Source: Kordia algicida OT-1 (GTDB lineage Bacteria; Bacteroidota; Bacteroidia; Flavobacteriales; Flavobacteriaceae). From it: a stretch of DNA of 64,000 nucleotides. The notes under the pieces were generated by a model that had not been told where the DNA came from, ran no database searches, and saw only the letters and a list, made by a program, of their open reading frames with translations. Of this stretch, positions 55,364 to 64,000 are shown piece by piece (within the stretch, counting starts at the first letter, position 1; each line of letters opens with the position of its first letter). The stretch spans positions 2,108,377-2,172,376 of the forward strand of contig NZ_DS544873.1 of the NCBI RefSeq assembly GCF_000154725.1, read 5' to 3'. Position numbers and translations under genes: made by a program.

Positions 55364-55692
55364 ATCATGTCATTTGAATTGTTTCTGAATAAGATCAATT
55401 TGTAGAACATACGAAATAAGTATTCTCAAAATGAGGTCTAAAATCGTATGGTAAACTTTGAATACAGGCCACAAAAGCTGATTTATAAAACTACTTTTAC
55501 TATTCCAGAAGCAAATGTTATCGCACCATAGTATCGCAATAAAGAAGAGTTTCACAGTCTCTTTTTTTATTTTTTTGGAACAGATTAAACCATTACTCCA
55601 ATTTTTAGTCAAAACAACATCTTAGACTATCATCACAATCAACTTGCTTATTGAAGAAATACTACTTTGTTAATTTTAAACACCAATGCCTT
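55364..55692. other. Divergent intergenic region
   Basis: About 330 bp between the divergent glutathione peroxidase and cytochrome c peroxidase genes. No ORF with coding character and no RNA gene is seen. It should hold both promoters, but no clear -33/-7 pair was identified. Confidence 0.4.
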
Positions 55693-56871
55693 ATGAAAAA
55701 GTATGTATTTCTATTTTCGATCTTATTATTTTCTTGTACTGATGAAGAAGTCTATACAGAAATTCCCGAAGAAACAACAAACACACCAACAGTTCCCACA
55801 GATACAAACGTAAATGGTGTTGATATGTCTGATTATTTTTCAATTAATTTTGAAAATTTACCAAATTACAGCAATCCTGATTATCCAATTCACTATATAA
55901 ATTCGGTTGGAGATACTAATGAGCCTGCAAATAATCAGGCAACTGATGAAGGTGCTATTTTGGGTAGAATTCTATTTTTTGATAAACAACTAAGTGTTAA
56001 TAATGCGGTTTCCTGTGCAAGTTGTCACCAACAAGGTATTGCGTTTACAGATAACAATCAATTTAGTACAGGTTTTGATGGTGTTAGCATTACAAGTGCA
56101 CATTCTATGCGATTGTTGAATGCTCGATTTTATGAAGGCGAATCGTTTTTTTGGGATAAACGCGCACCAAATTTGGAAGCACAAACCACCGAACCTATTA
56201 TTAATAGTATCGAAATGGGTTTTGATGAAAGTAATGGCGGACTGAACGCATTGATTACTAAAATGAATTCAATCGTGTATTATCCAGCGTTATTTGAGAT
56301 GGTTTTTGGTGATGAAACTATTACCGAAGAAAGAATTCAGCTAGCATTGGCACAATATATTCGTTGTATGGTTTCTACAGATAGTAGATTTGATGAGGCA
56401 TTTGCACAAGTCTATAATCCGAATGCACCAGGAAATGGTGTTGGACAAGATTTCCCTGGATTTTCAGTAGAAGAAAATCTCGGGAAGCAAATTTTCACAA
56501 CCAATGAAGGTGGAATTAACTGTGCAGGATGTCATCAACTACCAAGTTTTTCTTTAGCTGCAAATTCAAGAAGTAATGGTTTGGATGCTGGCGAAACTAT
56601 CATTTTTAAATCTCCTTCTCTAAAAAATATAGCAACTTCCGCACAATTTATGCATGATGGTCGTTTGACAAGTTTGGAAGAAGTGGTAGAATTTTATAAT
56701 TCAGGGATTCAATTAGGTCCAGCATTAGACAATAGATTGATGCAAAACGGACAACCTAGACGAATGAACTTATCACAGGCTGAAAAAGACGCTTTGGTAG
56801 CTTTTTTAAGAACACTTACAGACGAAACTGTTGTGAATGATACAAAGTTCTCAGATCCATTTTTAGAATAG
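55693..56871 (+). CDS. Di-haem cytochrome c peroxidase lipoprotein
   Basis: A 392-residue protein. The start at 55693 gives a signal with lipobox SILLFSC; the TTG at 55651 adds 14 unlikely residues. Two c-type haem motifs, CASCH (N-terminal) and CAGCH, and LKNIATSAQFMHDGR with a Met ligand, define the MauG/CcpA family. It would reduce H2O2 in the periplasm or oxidise another substrate. It sits next to, and divergent from, a thiol peroxidase gene. A terminator lies at 56897. Confidence 0.93.
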   Translation: MKKYVFLFSILLFSCTDEEVYTEIPEETTNTPTVPTDTNVNGVDMSDYFSINFENLPNYSNPDYPIHYINSVGDTNEPANNQATDEGAILGRILFFDKQLSVNNAVSCASCHQQGIAFTDNNQFSTGFDGVSITSAHSMRLLNARFYEGESFFWDKRAPNLEAQTTEPIINSIEMGFDESNGGLNALITKMNSIVYYPALFEMVFGDETITEERIQLALAQYIRCMVSTDSRFDEAFAQVYNPNAPGNGVGQDFPGFSVEENLGKQIFTTNEGGINCAGCHQLPSFSLAANSRSNGLDAGETIIFKSPSLKNIATSAQFMHDGRLTSLEEVVEFYNSGIQLGPALDNRLMQNGQPRRMNLSQAEKDALVAFLRTLTDETVVNDTKFSDPFLE

Positions 56872-56896
56872 CGTAATACAAAACTGCTATAAAAGT

Positions 56897-56930
56897 AAAA
56901 AACCAGTGAAATAGCTTCACTGGTTTTTTT
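56897..56930. terminator. Bidirectional terminator between convergent genes
   Basis: A 12-bp stem (about 56899-56910 with 56916-56927, ATAGC loop) is flanked by A-runs on one side and T-runs on the other, so it can end both the peroxidase and the minus-strand FN3 gene. Confidence 0.85.
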
Positions 56931-56982
56931 GTTTCAAATTGTCAACCATTTGTTTATAATTGACAGAAAATATGTTATAGAA

Positions 56983-59900
56983 TTACTTCACGAATTTTAC
57001 AACTGAAGTTTTTCCGTTTTCTAATGTTACTCTAGCAAAGAAAACACCATTCTTAGCAGAACCTAAGAAAGCTTCTCCTGTATTGGCTTGTGGTTTTGCC
57101 GTTGTAACAATTTGACCAACTAAGTTGTATACTTCAATAGAACTAATATTACTTTGAGCATTTACTACAAAGCTATTGTTCACAGTATTTACATAGTGTA
57201 CAAAACCTCTTGATTCAAAAGATTCAACAGATAATGGCGCACATGTAACAGTACCTTGCCAACCTTCTCTTGTAACTGATCCATCAGAAGTAAATACAAA
57301 TGTTAAACATCCTGAAGCATCTGAAGAAGTAATCATCATACCTTGTAAATCTCCTGAACCTGCTGCTGGTGAATCATCTCTATCCCAACACCAAAGTGGT
57401 CCGTTAGGTGAATCGATTGTTGCCGCAGTGTTATCGGCTCCATCGTGAATGGTCAATCCGTCCCAACAACCTGTTGCTCCGTTGTTTTCTGTTGAAAAGA
57501 AAGTAAATTCTACTGTTACGGCTTCCCCTGCAACATCAGGACAAATCGTATAGGTAATATTTTCATTAATTGAATAATCTCCACTTTGCCCACCTGAGTC
57601 TAGGAATGTTCCATTTGTACATGATGGTGGTACAGCAACATAAGGTGTAGCAAAAGCAAATGGTCCTGCCCAAGCAGAAACTCCATCTGGTCCACAGTCA
57701 GCCTGTACATAGAATTCGTAGCTGTTATCTCCTACCAATCCTGTTGCAGTATACGGATTCGTTACTCCAGAAGCAGTTGCCGTTCCTGTAGCAGTTCCTC
57801 CAGCTGTAATATCTACTAATTCTATATTCCAAGAAGTAGCTGCTCCGTTTTCTGTCCAACCTAAGTCAGCAGTAGTTTCCATAATATTTGTTGCAGTTAA
57901 TCCAGAAGGTGCTGGACATGTTTCCAATGTAGAGAAATTAAATGGTCCTGCCCATCCAGAGAATGTTCCGCCACCACAATCTGCTCTTACATAAAATGCA
58001 TAATCGTTATTTTGCGTAAGTCCCATGGCAGCATATGGATTTGCAACTCCAGAAGCTGTAGGTGTTCCTGTAAACATTCCACCACCAGAAATATCAACAA
58101 TTTCTACATCCCAAGCAGTTGAGGCTCCGTTTTCTGTCCATCCTAATTCAGCAGATGTATCTGTAATCATAGTAGCAGTTAATGCATTTGGCGTTGGACA
58201 TGCAGGTAATTCTGTGAAAGACACATTGTCAATAGAAATATCTCCTTCAAAAGTACCAACACTCGTTCCTCTAAAAGTAATAGAGATCGTTTGTCCTGCA
58301 AATGCTGCTAAATCTACTACAGCTAGTTCCCAAGGATCTGTTGCCGATGTTTGTTGTTGCCCAGCAAGCGTGAATACGTTTGTAGTTCCGTTTACAATTA
58401 CGTCTAGTTTTCCTATTTGTGCCCCAAACATGTGATAGTTAAATGTCAATGCTGGTGCAGTGAGTCCTGATAAATCTACTAATGGAGAAATTAAGTCTGT
58501 AGTATCACCGTTTGCTCCAGCAGATGCTTCTGTGTAAAAATAATTTCCTGTTGTTATGGACGGATCTGGTCCTGTTCCTCCTGACCCATTGTCAGTTCCT
58601 GGAGCAGATTCCCAATAGTAAGCACCACCAGTTGCCGACCAACAGTTTTCACTAACAAAAGCTGATCCTCCTGTTGTAAATGTTTCAAAATCTTCTGTAT
58701 AAGGCGCCATGAATGGATTACAAGCTGTTGTAAATGCAAACGGCCCTACCCATACAGACGTTCCATTAGCTGCACAATCTGCTCTTACATAAAATTCATA
58801 GCTGTTATTGTCTGTAAGACCTGTAGCATTATATGGATTTGAGACCCCTGTAGCCGTAGGTGTTCCTGTCGCGGTTCCTCCTGCTGTGATGTCTACGATT
58901 TCAACATCCCAAAGTCCTTCTGATCCACCAGCTGTCCATCCAAGATCAGCAGAGGTTGTCAATATGTTTGTAGCTGTTAATGCTGTAGGTTCTGGACATG
59001 CAACAGTAGTAGAGAAAGAAAAAGGTCCAACCCATGCTGATGTTCCATCTACTCCACAGTCTGCCTGCACATAGAATTCGTAATCATTAGAAGGAGTTAA
59101 TCCAGTTATATTAAAAGGATTTGTTACACCTGTATTAGTTGGAGTTCCTGTTGCTGTTCCTCCACCAGTAATATCTACTAATTCAATATTCCACAGTGTA
59201 GCTGTTCCGTTTTCCGTCCAACCTAAATCAGCAGAAAAACCGTCAATATTCGTTGCAGTTAATGCATTTGGTGCTGCACAAGAAGGTAATTCTGTAAATG
59301 CAACATTATCGATGGAGATATCTCCTTCAAATGTTCCTGCGCTTGTTCCTCTAAATGTAATAGAGATTGTTTGTCCTGCAAATGCTGATAAGTCTACAAC
59401 CGCTAGTTCCCAAGGTGATGTTGCAGTAGCTTGTTGTTGTCCACTTATTGTAAATACATTTGTTGTTCCATTTACTAATACATCTAACGTTCCCATATCG
59501 CCACCAAACATATGGTAGTTAAATGTCAATGCTGGTGTTGTAAGCGCTGTTAGATCAACTAATGGAGATATTAAATCTGTCGTATCTCCGTTTGCACCTG
59601 CCGACGCTTCGGTATAGAAGTAGTTTCCAGTTGTTATTGATGGATCTGGTCCTGTTCCGTCTGATCCTGCATCAGTACCTGGAGCTGATTCCCAGAAATA
59701 ACTTCCTCCAGTTCCTGTCCAACAATTTTCAGATACAAATGCTGTTGCTGCCGTTGTAAATGTTTCAAAGTTTTCAGAGTATGGTGCTGCGATTGCTGCA
59801 CATTCAGTTCTAAATGTTAAAGGGCCAACCCAAGCAGATGTTCCATCAACTCCACAATTAGCTCTTATATAGTAATCATACTCCGTATTTTCAGTGAGTC

Positions 59901-60672
59901 CAGTTGCTGTGTAAGGATTTGTTACTCCTGTTACTGTAGCCGTTCCTGTTGGAGGTGTTCCTGCTGGAACAATTTCTATATCCCATGCAGTAGCAGAACC
60001 ACTTTCTGTCCACGATAAATCTGCTGTTGTTTCTGTAATATTAGCAACCATCAACATTGAAGGATCTGGACATGATGGTGGAGTTGTAGATGTAATTGTA
60101 GGAGCGTCAAAACAGAATCCCCATTCGAAACCTGCGCCACCTACTAAATCGTCAAAATAAATTCTGTATCTAAAACCAGCCAATTGCGTTGGTGTAAATC
60201 CTGCAATGTTTAGTATATCTGTCGTGTAGGCTTCTGAAGTACCTGAACAAAAATCATTTGTTGGTGCTCCAGCTGTATCAGCATTAAAAGGTGTTCCAAT
60301 AATATTCCAAGTATTAGCATCAGCATCCCAATATTCAAATTGTAAGATATCATCAGTATTGTAATTGTAAACAAGGTTACCTGACATTGATATCCATGTT
60401 TCCCCTGCTGTAAATGCTGCAGTTAGGTCAATTATTGGTGATTCTGCTGCAATATCATCATCACTTCCGTTTCCTGCATCATCATCATCAAAAGCAAAAT
60501 TTGGTGATACAGTAGGATCAGCTTCTAGAGCTGTTGGATCTGCATTGTATGTTCCTGTAAGCGACCAATTCGCATTAGGCCACATCGCATTTTGGTTCAA
60601 TGTTTGAGCAAAGCCAGTGTAAGCAAATGCAAAAAACATTAGAAATAAAACTTTAAGTGTAGTTTTTTTCAT
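56983..60672 (-). CDS. Large secreted FN3/MAM/CUB protein with T9SS domain
   Basis: A 1229-residue protein. A signal peptide (ends YTGFAQ) is followed by an N-terminal beta domain (about 23-200), FN3, a MAM-like jelly roll (about 293-460), two FN3, a second MAM-like domain (about 650-815), two FN3, a CUB-like domain (about 1000-1150; CTNGTFLDSGGQSGDYS) and a T9SS sorting domain ending SVVKFVK. It is likely anchored on or released from the surface as an adhesin or matrix protein. The nearest relative is the next gene upstream (60879-63476), which has one MAM/FN3 set less. Confidence 0.9.
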   Translation of the reverse strand: MKKTTLKVLFLMFFAFAYTGFAQTLNQNAMWPNANWSLTGTYNADPTALEADPTVSPNFAFDDDDAGNGSDDDIAAESPIIDLTAAFTAGETWISMSGNLVYNYNTDDILQFEYWDADANTWNIIGTPFNADTAGAPTNDFCSGTSEAYTTDILNIAGFTPTQLAGFRYRIYFDDLVGGAGFEWGFCFDAPTITSTTPPSCPDPSMLMVANITETTADLSWTESGSATAWDIEIVPAGTPPTGTATVTGVTNPYTATGLTENTEYDYYIRANCGVDGTSAWVGPLTFRTECAAIAAPYSENFETFTTAATAFVSENCWTGTGGSYFWESAPGTDAGSDGTGPDPSITTGNYFYTEASAGANGDTTDLISPLVDLTALTTPALTFNYHMFGGDMGTLDVLVNGTTNVFTISGQQQATATSPWELAVVDLSAFAGQTISITFRGTSAGTFEGDISIDNVAFTELPSCAAPNALTATNIDGFSADLGWTENGTATLWNIELVDITGGGTATGTPTNTGVTNPFNITGLTPSNDYEFYVQADCGVDGTSAWVGPFSFSTTVACPEPTALTATNILTTSADLGWTAGGSEGLWDVEIVDITAGGTATGTPTATGVSNPYNATGLTDNNSYEFYVRADCAANGTSVWVGPFAFTTACNPFMAPYTEDFETFTTGGSAFVSENCWSATGGAYYWESAPGTDNGSGGTGPDPSITTGNYFYTEASAGANGDTTDLISPLVDLSGLTAPALTFNYHMFGAQIGKLDVIVNGTTNVFTLAGQQQTSATDPWELAVVDLAAFAGQTISITFRGTSVGTFEGDISIDNVSFTELPACPTPNALTATMITDTSAELGWTENGASTAWDVEIVDISGGGMFTGTPTASGVANPYAAMGLTQNNDYAFYVRADCGGGTFSGWAGPFNFSTLETCPAPSGLTATNIMETTADLGWTENGAATSWNIELVDITAGGTATGTATASGVTNPYTATGLVGDNSYEFYVQADCGPDGVSAWAGPFAFATPYVAVPPSCTNGTFLDSGGQSGDYSINENITYTICPDVAGEAVTVEFTFFSTENNGATGCWDGLTIHDGADNTAATIDSPNGPLWCWDRDDSPAAGSGDLQGMMITSSDASGCLTFVFTSDGSVTREGWQGTVTCAPLSVESFESRGFVHYVNTVNNSFVVNAQSNISSIEVYNLVGQIVTTAKPQANTGEAFLGSAKNGVFFARVTLENGKTSVVKFVK

Positions 60673-60818
60673 GTACGTTGTTTTTAGTTAGTTAGATAAA
60701 TATATGAATTATTTATAAACTAAACGATTTTACACAACAGAACACTTTGATTTTCAATAGTACTTTTTAATTTCTAACTATGTTTTTATAATTATGCAAT
60801 TGTATTTTGATAATTTTT

Positions 60819-60854
60819 TTTTAAAAAAAAGCTGCTCAATAACGAGCAGCTTTT
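60819..60854 (-). terminator. Terminator of the 865-residue paralogue
   Basis: A perfect 11-bp stem (60827-60837 with 60844-60854) with a 6-nt loop is followed on the minus strand by a run of T. Confidence 0.85.
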
Positions 60855-60878
60855 GATAGTTTATATGTTTTTAATGGA

Positions 60879-63476
60879 TTACTTCACGAATTTTACTACT
60901 GAAGTTCTTCCATTTTCTAATGTTACTCTTGCGAAGAGAACACCATTTTTAACTGAACCTAAGTTTGCCTCTCCAGAAGCAGCGTTTGGCTTAGCTGTAG
61001 TGATGATTTGTCCAACTAAGTTGTATATTTCAATAGATTGAATATTGCTTTGTGCATTTACTACAAAAGCGTTATTTACTGTATCTACGTAGTGGATAAA
61101 ACCTCTAACTTCAGCAGACTCTACTGATAAAGGTGTACAAGTAATATCTGCTTCCCATCCTTCTCTTGTTACAGATCCATCAGAAGTAAATACAAACGTT
61201 AAACATCCTGAAGCATCAGTTGAAGTGATTGTCATTCCTTGTAAATCTCCCGAACCTGCAGCTGGTGCATCGTCTCTATCCCAACACCAGAGTGGTCCGT
61301 TAGGTGAATCGATTGTTGTTGCTGTCGCATCAGCTCCGTCGTGAATAGTTAATCCATCCCAACAAGCTGTAGCACCATTATTTTCAACTGAGAAGAATGT
61401 AAATTCAACATTTACTACGTCTCCAGCATTATCTGGACAGATTGTATATGTAATATTCTCATTACTAGAATAGTCCCCAGATCTTCCTCCTGAATCTAAG
61501 AAAGTATCATTTGTACAAGATGGTGGTACTGCTACATAAGGTGTAGCAAAAGCAAATGGTCCTGCCCAAGCAGATGTTCCATCAACTCCACAGTCAGCTT
61601 GTACGTAGAATTCGTAGCTATTATCTCCTACTAAACCTGTAGCACTGAAAGGGTTTCCAACTACTCCAGCGTTTGTAGGTGTTCCTGTGAACGTTCCTCC
61701 TGCAGTGACATCAACGATTTCTATGTTCCAAACAGAAGTAGTTCCATTTTCTGTCCAACCTAAGTCAGCAGACGTTTCCATAATATTTGTAGCTGTTAAT
61801 GCAGTTGGTGAAGGACAAGTTTCCATTGTTGTGAACGCAAACGGTCCAGCCCAAGTTGAGAGAGTTCCACCACCACAGTCAGCTCTTACATAGAATTCGT
61901 AATCATTGTTTTGCGTAAGTCCCATTGCCGTGTAAGGATTAGTAACTCCTGTAGCTGTAGCTGTTCCTGTAGCTGTTCCTCCAGCTGTAACATCTACGAT
62001 TTCAACATCCCATAGAGTTGCAGTTCCATTTTCTGTCCAACCTAAGTCTGCAGTTGTATCTGTAATATTTGTTACTGTTAATGCATTTGGTGTAGGGCAT
62101 GCAGGTAATTCTGTAAAAGACACATTATCAATAGAGATATCTCCTTCAAATGTTCCTGCACTCGTTGCTCTAAATGTAATAGTGATAGATTGTCCTGCAA
62201 AGGCAGCTAAATCAACTACAGCTAATTCGAAAGGAGCTGTTGCTGAAGTTTGTTGCTGTCCACTTAATGTCCAAACATTTGTTGTTCCATTTACTAAAAC
62301 ATCTAAAGTACCTATTTGTCCTCCAAACATATGATAGTTAAATGTTAATGCTGGTGCTGTAAGTGCTGTTAAATCTACTAATGGAGATACTAAATCAGTG
62401 GTATCACCGTTAGCTCCCGCAGATGCTTCTGTGTAGAAGTAATTTCCTGTAGTTATTGTTGGATCTGGTCCAGTTCCTCCAGATCCTACATCAGTACCAG
62501 GTGCAGCTTCCCAAAAGTATGCTCCTCCAGTTCCTGTCCAGCAATTTCCAGATGTGAAGGCTGTAGTAGCAGTTGTAAAAGCCTCAAAGTCTTCTGTGTA
62601 AGGCGCATTTATTACTGCTGGGCATTCTGTAGTAAATGTAAATGGTCCAACCCAGTTTGAAGTTCCACTTCCTCCACAGTCAGCTCTTACGTAAAAATCA
62701 TATGACGTATTTCCTGTTAAACCTGATGCCATGTAAGGATTTGCAACTCCTGACGCCGTTGGAGTTCCTGTAGCCGCTGCTCCACTTGGAACAAGCTCAA
62801 CATCCCAAACAGTCGCTGTTCCATTTTCTGTCCAACCTAAGTCAGCAGACGTTTCCATAATGTTTGTAGCTGTTAACATAGATGGATCAATACATGATGG
62901 CGGTGCTGCTGAAGTAATTGTTGGTGATTCGATACACCATCCATATTGCCATCCACCTTGGTCATCATACGAAACACGGTATTGGAATCCAGATAACTGT
63001 GTTGCTGTAAATCCTGAAATATCAAGTACCGAAGAAGTGTAAGCTTCTGAGATTGTACAGTTTTGATAGTCTGCAACAGTAGTAGTGTTTCCTGAAAAAG
63101 TTTGGATAGCACTCCAAGTCATTGCATCAGCATCATACACTTCAATAGCCAATACATCACCTCCTAAAGCATAGTACGTAAAGTTTCCACTCACAGTAAT
63201 CCATGTTTCTCCAGCGCCACTTGCTGCAGTTAAATCGATTACTGGTGAAGTTGCTATGATATTATCAGCAGATCCATTTCCTGCCGCATCATCGTCAAAG
63301 ATGAAATTAGCTCCTGTTGTTGTAGGATCTCCAGCGAGTCCTCCAGCAGTGTAAGAACCTGAAAGTGTCCATGCTGCGTTAGGCCAACTCGCAGCCTGAT
63401 TTAATGTTTGTGAGACACCTATATAGGTACCTAACAAGAACATTATCATAAAAAGTTTAAGTGTAATTTTTTTCAT
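60879..63476 (-). CDS. Large secreted FN3/MAM/CUB protein with T9SS domain, paralogue
   Basis: An 865-residue protein with the same order as its neighbour but only one MAM-like domain and three FN3 domains. The signal peptide ends YIGVSQ. The CUB-like domain begins CTNDTFLDSGGRSGDYS and the T9SS domain ends SVVKFVK. The nucleotide and protein identity of shared modules is high, pointing to a recent tandem duplication. It has its own terminator, so the pair is not one simple operon. Confidence 0.9.
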   Translation of the reverse strand: MKKITLKLFMIMFLLGTYIGVSQTLNQAASWPNAAWTLSGSYTAGGLAGDPTTTGANFIFDDDAAGNGSADNIIATSPVIDLTAASGAGETWITVSGNFTYYALGGDVLAIEVYDADAMTWSAIQTFSGNTTTVADYQNCTISEAYTSSVLDISGFTATQLSGFQYRVSYDDQGGWQYGWCIESPTITSAAPPSCIDPSMLTATNIMETSADLGWTENGTATVWDVELVPSGAAATGTPTASGVANPYMASGLTGNTSYDFYVRADCGGSGTSNWVGPFTFTTECPAVINAPYTEDFEAFTTATTAFTSGNCWTGTGGAYFWEAAPGTDVGSGGTGPDPTITTGNYFYTEASAGANGDTTDLVSPLVDLTALTAPALTFNYHMFGGQIGTLDVLVNGTTNVWTLSGQQQTSATAPFELAVVDLAAFAGQSITITFRATSAGTFEGDISIDNVSFTELPACPTPNALTVTNITDTTADLGWTENGTATLWDVEIVDVTAGGTATGTATATGVTNPYTAMGLTQNNDYEFYVRADCGGGTLSTWAGPFAFTTMETCPSPTALTATNIMETSADLGWTENGTTSVWNIEIVDVTAGGTFTGTPTNAGVVGNPFSATGLVGDNSYEFYVQADCGVDGTSAWAGPFAFATPYVAVPPSCTNDTFLDSGGRSGDYSSNENITYTICPDNAGDVVNVEFTFFSVENNGATACWDGLTIHDGADATATTIDSPNGPLWCWDRDDAPAAGSGDLQGMTITSTDASGCLTFVFTSDGSVTREGWEADITCTPLSVESAEVRGFIHYVDTVNNAFVVNAQSNIQSIEIYNLVGQIITTAKPNAASGEANLGSVKNGVLFARVTLENGRTSVVKFVK

Positions 63477-63622
63477 AAAAAGTTTGATTTTTTGTTAGTT
63501 AGTTGAATATCAGTAGAAAGAACCACATTTTTTTTGAATCACACGTGTTAATATCGACAAAAAGATATTTTTTATCGATAAAATGCCTAAAAAAATGGTT
63601 TTTCCTACAGTTTATCTTTAGA

Positions 63623-64000
63623 TTATTTTAACATTATTTTTTTATTAAATATACCTTTTTCTCCAATTATTTTGAGCAAATAATATCCAGAAGATAATGC
63701 TGAAATATCAATATGATTTTGCGGTGTTATTTGTCCTTTTTTTACTTGCATACCTCTGCTATCAAAAACTAGATATTGATAGGTTTGATTGTTAGCTGTT
63801 TGCAACCAGATTTTTCCTGTAGTTGGATTTGGATATGCTTGAATTTCATTTTTTGTTTGAAATTCTTCTGTACTTAACGGACTGCTTCCTTCTTGTATGC
63901 TTATTTTTTGATTTGGGGTTACATTATATAAGATGTCTTGTGCACCTCCTAACCAAGTGACTTTTACGTAATCAATGATTGTATTACCTCCATCCCAAAG
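63623..64000 (-). CDS. C-terminal end of a T9SS-secreted protein (partial)
   Basis: The 125-residue tail of a protein whose start lies beyond the window. The first visible part (LWDGGNTIIDYVKVTWLGG) is strand-rich, followed by a linker with AYPNPTTGKIWLQ and a T9SS type A sorting domain (VFDSRGMQVKKGQI, LSSGYYLLKIIGE) ending NKKIMLK. It is a third secreted protein in a row on this strand. Confidence 0.85.
   Translation of the reverse strand, partial: LWDGGNTIIDYVKVTWLGGAQDILYNVTPNQKISIQEGSSPLSTEEFQTKNEIQAYPNPTTGKIWLQTANNQTYQYLVFDSRGMQVKKGQITPQNHIDISALSSGYYLLKIIGEKGIFNKKIMLK

Noticed and set aside
58025..59518. Several plus-strand ORFs across the large FN3/MAM gene
   Set aside because: They are antisense shadows of Thr/Ala-rich repeats that lack stop codons; they have no signal or family of their own.
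1..64000. tRNA or rRNA genes
   Set aside because: No sequence with a cloverleaf or conserved rRNA core was noticed on either strand; a dedicated search was not possible.

Overview
The window is an AT-rich chromosomal segment of a member of the Bacteroidota, most likely a marine Flavobacteriaceae (Kordia or a relative; the genus is a guess). The signs are five proteins with type IX secretion (T9SS) C-terminal sorting domains, Bacteroidota promoter boxes (TAnnTTTG), many Bacteroidota-type families (DUF4846, DUF5777, DUF6928, fasciclin next to ECF sigma/anti-sigma) and a flavobacterial RiPP leader peptide. No tRNA, rRNA or CRISPR array was found.

Layout. (1) 0.6-9.7 kb and 17.4-19.9 kb, all on the minus strand: alpha-glucan metabolism. 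glgE, a maltokinase gene and glgB form one operon; a GH31 glucosidase gene lies further along on the same strand, and glgM-glgC form a second operon. Together they make maltose-1-phosphate from ADP-glucose (GlgC, GlgM) or from maltose (Mak), polymerise it (GlgE) and branch it (GlgB). TreS is not in the window. Between GH31 and glgB lie a 55-codon lanthipeptide-like precursor gene and a remnant of a REP-associated transposase. (2) 9.7-17.3 kb splits the two glucan operons. It is an accessory island with a 42-bp tandem repeat, an IS1182-family element with a clear 4-bp duplication, and five small unrelated plus-strand genes. Several of these genes are bounded by complementary ends and separated by foldable attC-like sequences or by a repeated ~200-bp block, so the region looks like a gene-cassette array. 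(3) 20.1-21.9 kb: msrB, a UDG-family protein and a DinB-like protein. (4) 21.9-29.2 kb: a nine-gene minus-strand cluster of mostly unknown membrane proteins with a small P-loop ATPase and an arrestin-like protein. (5) 29.2-32 kb: a P-loop kinase-like protein, then ECF sigma/anti-sigma and a divergent fasciclin protein. (6) 32-37.7 kb: hypothetical proteins, a DUF4846 lipoprotein and a secreted reprolysin-like protease. (7) 37.8-45 kb: uvrA with an odd C-terminus, a membrane-protein pseudogene, a DUF5777/YceI/OB-fold operon and a membrane-anchored LytTR regulator. (8) 45.3-56.9 kb: a LOG-family protein, a secreted nuclease-like protein, a catalytically degenerate M1-like/beta-barrel fusion, a fused E1 2-oxoacid dehydrogenase, DUF1853, glutathione peroxidase and a di-haem cytochrome c peroxidase. 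(9) 57-64 kb: two large paralogous secreted adhesin-like proteins (FN3, MAM, CUB, T9SS) and the 3' end of a third T9SS protein.

Repeats are a major theme. A ~298-bp element with imperfect terminal inverted repeats occurs three times, and short tandem repeats of 7, 8, 16, 30 and 42 bp occupy intergenic spaces. The best candidates for something undescribed are the cassette-like array (10.7-17.3 kb), the lanthipeptide-like precursor with no enzymes nearby, and the nine-gene cluster with the ATPase/arrestin-like pair.
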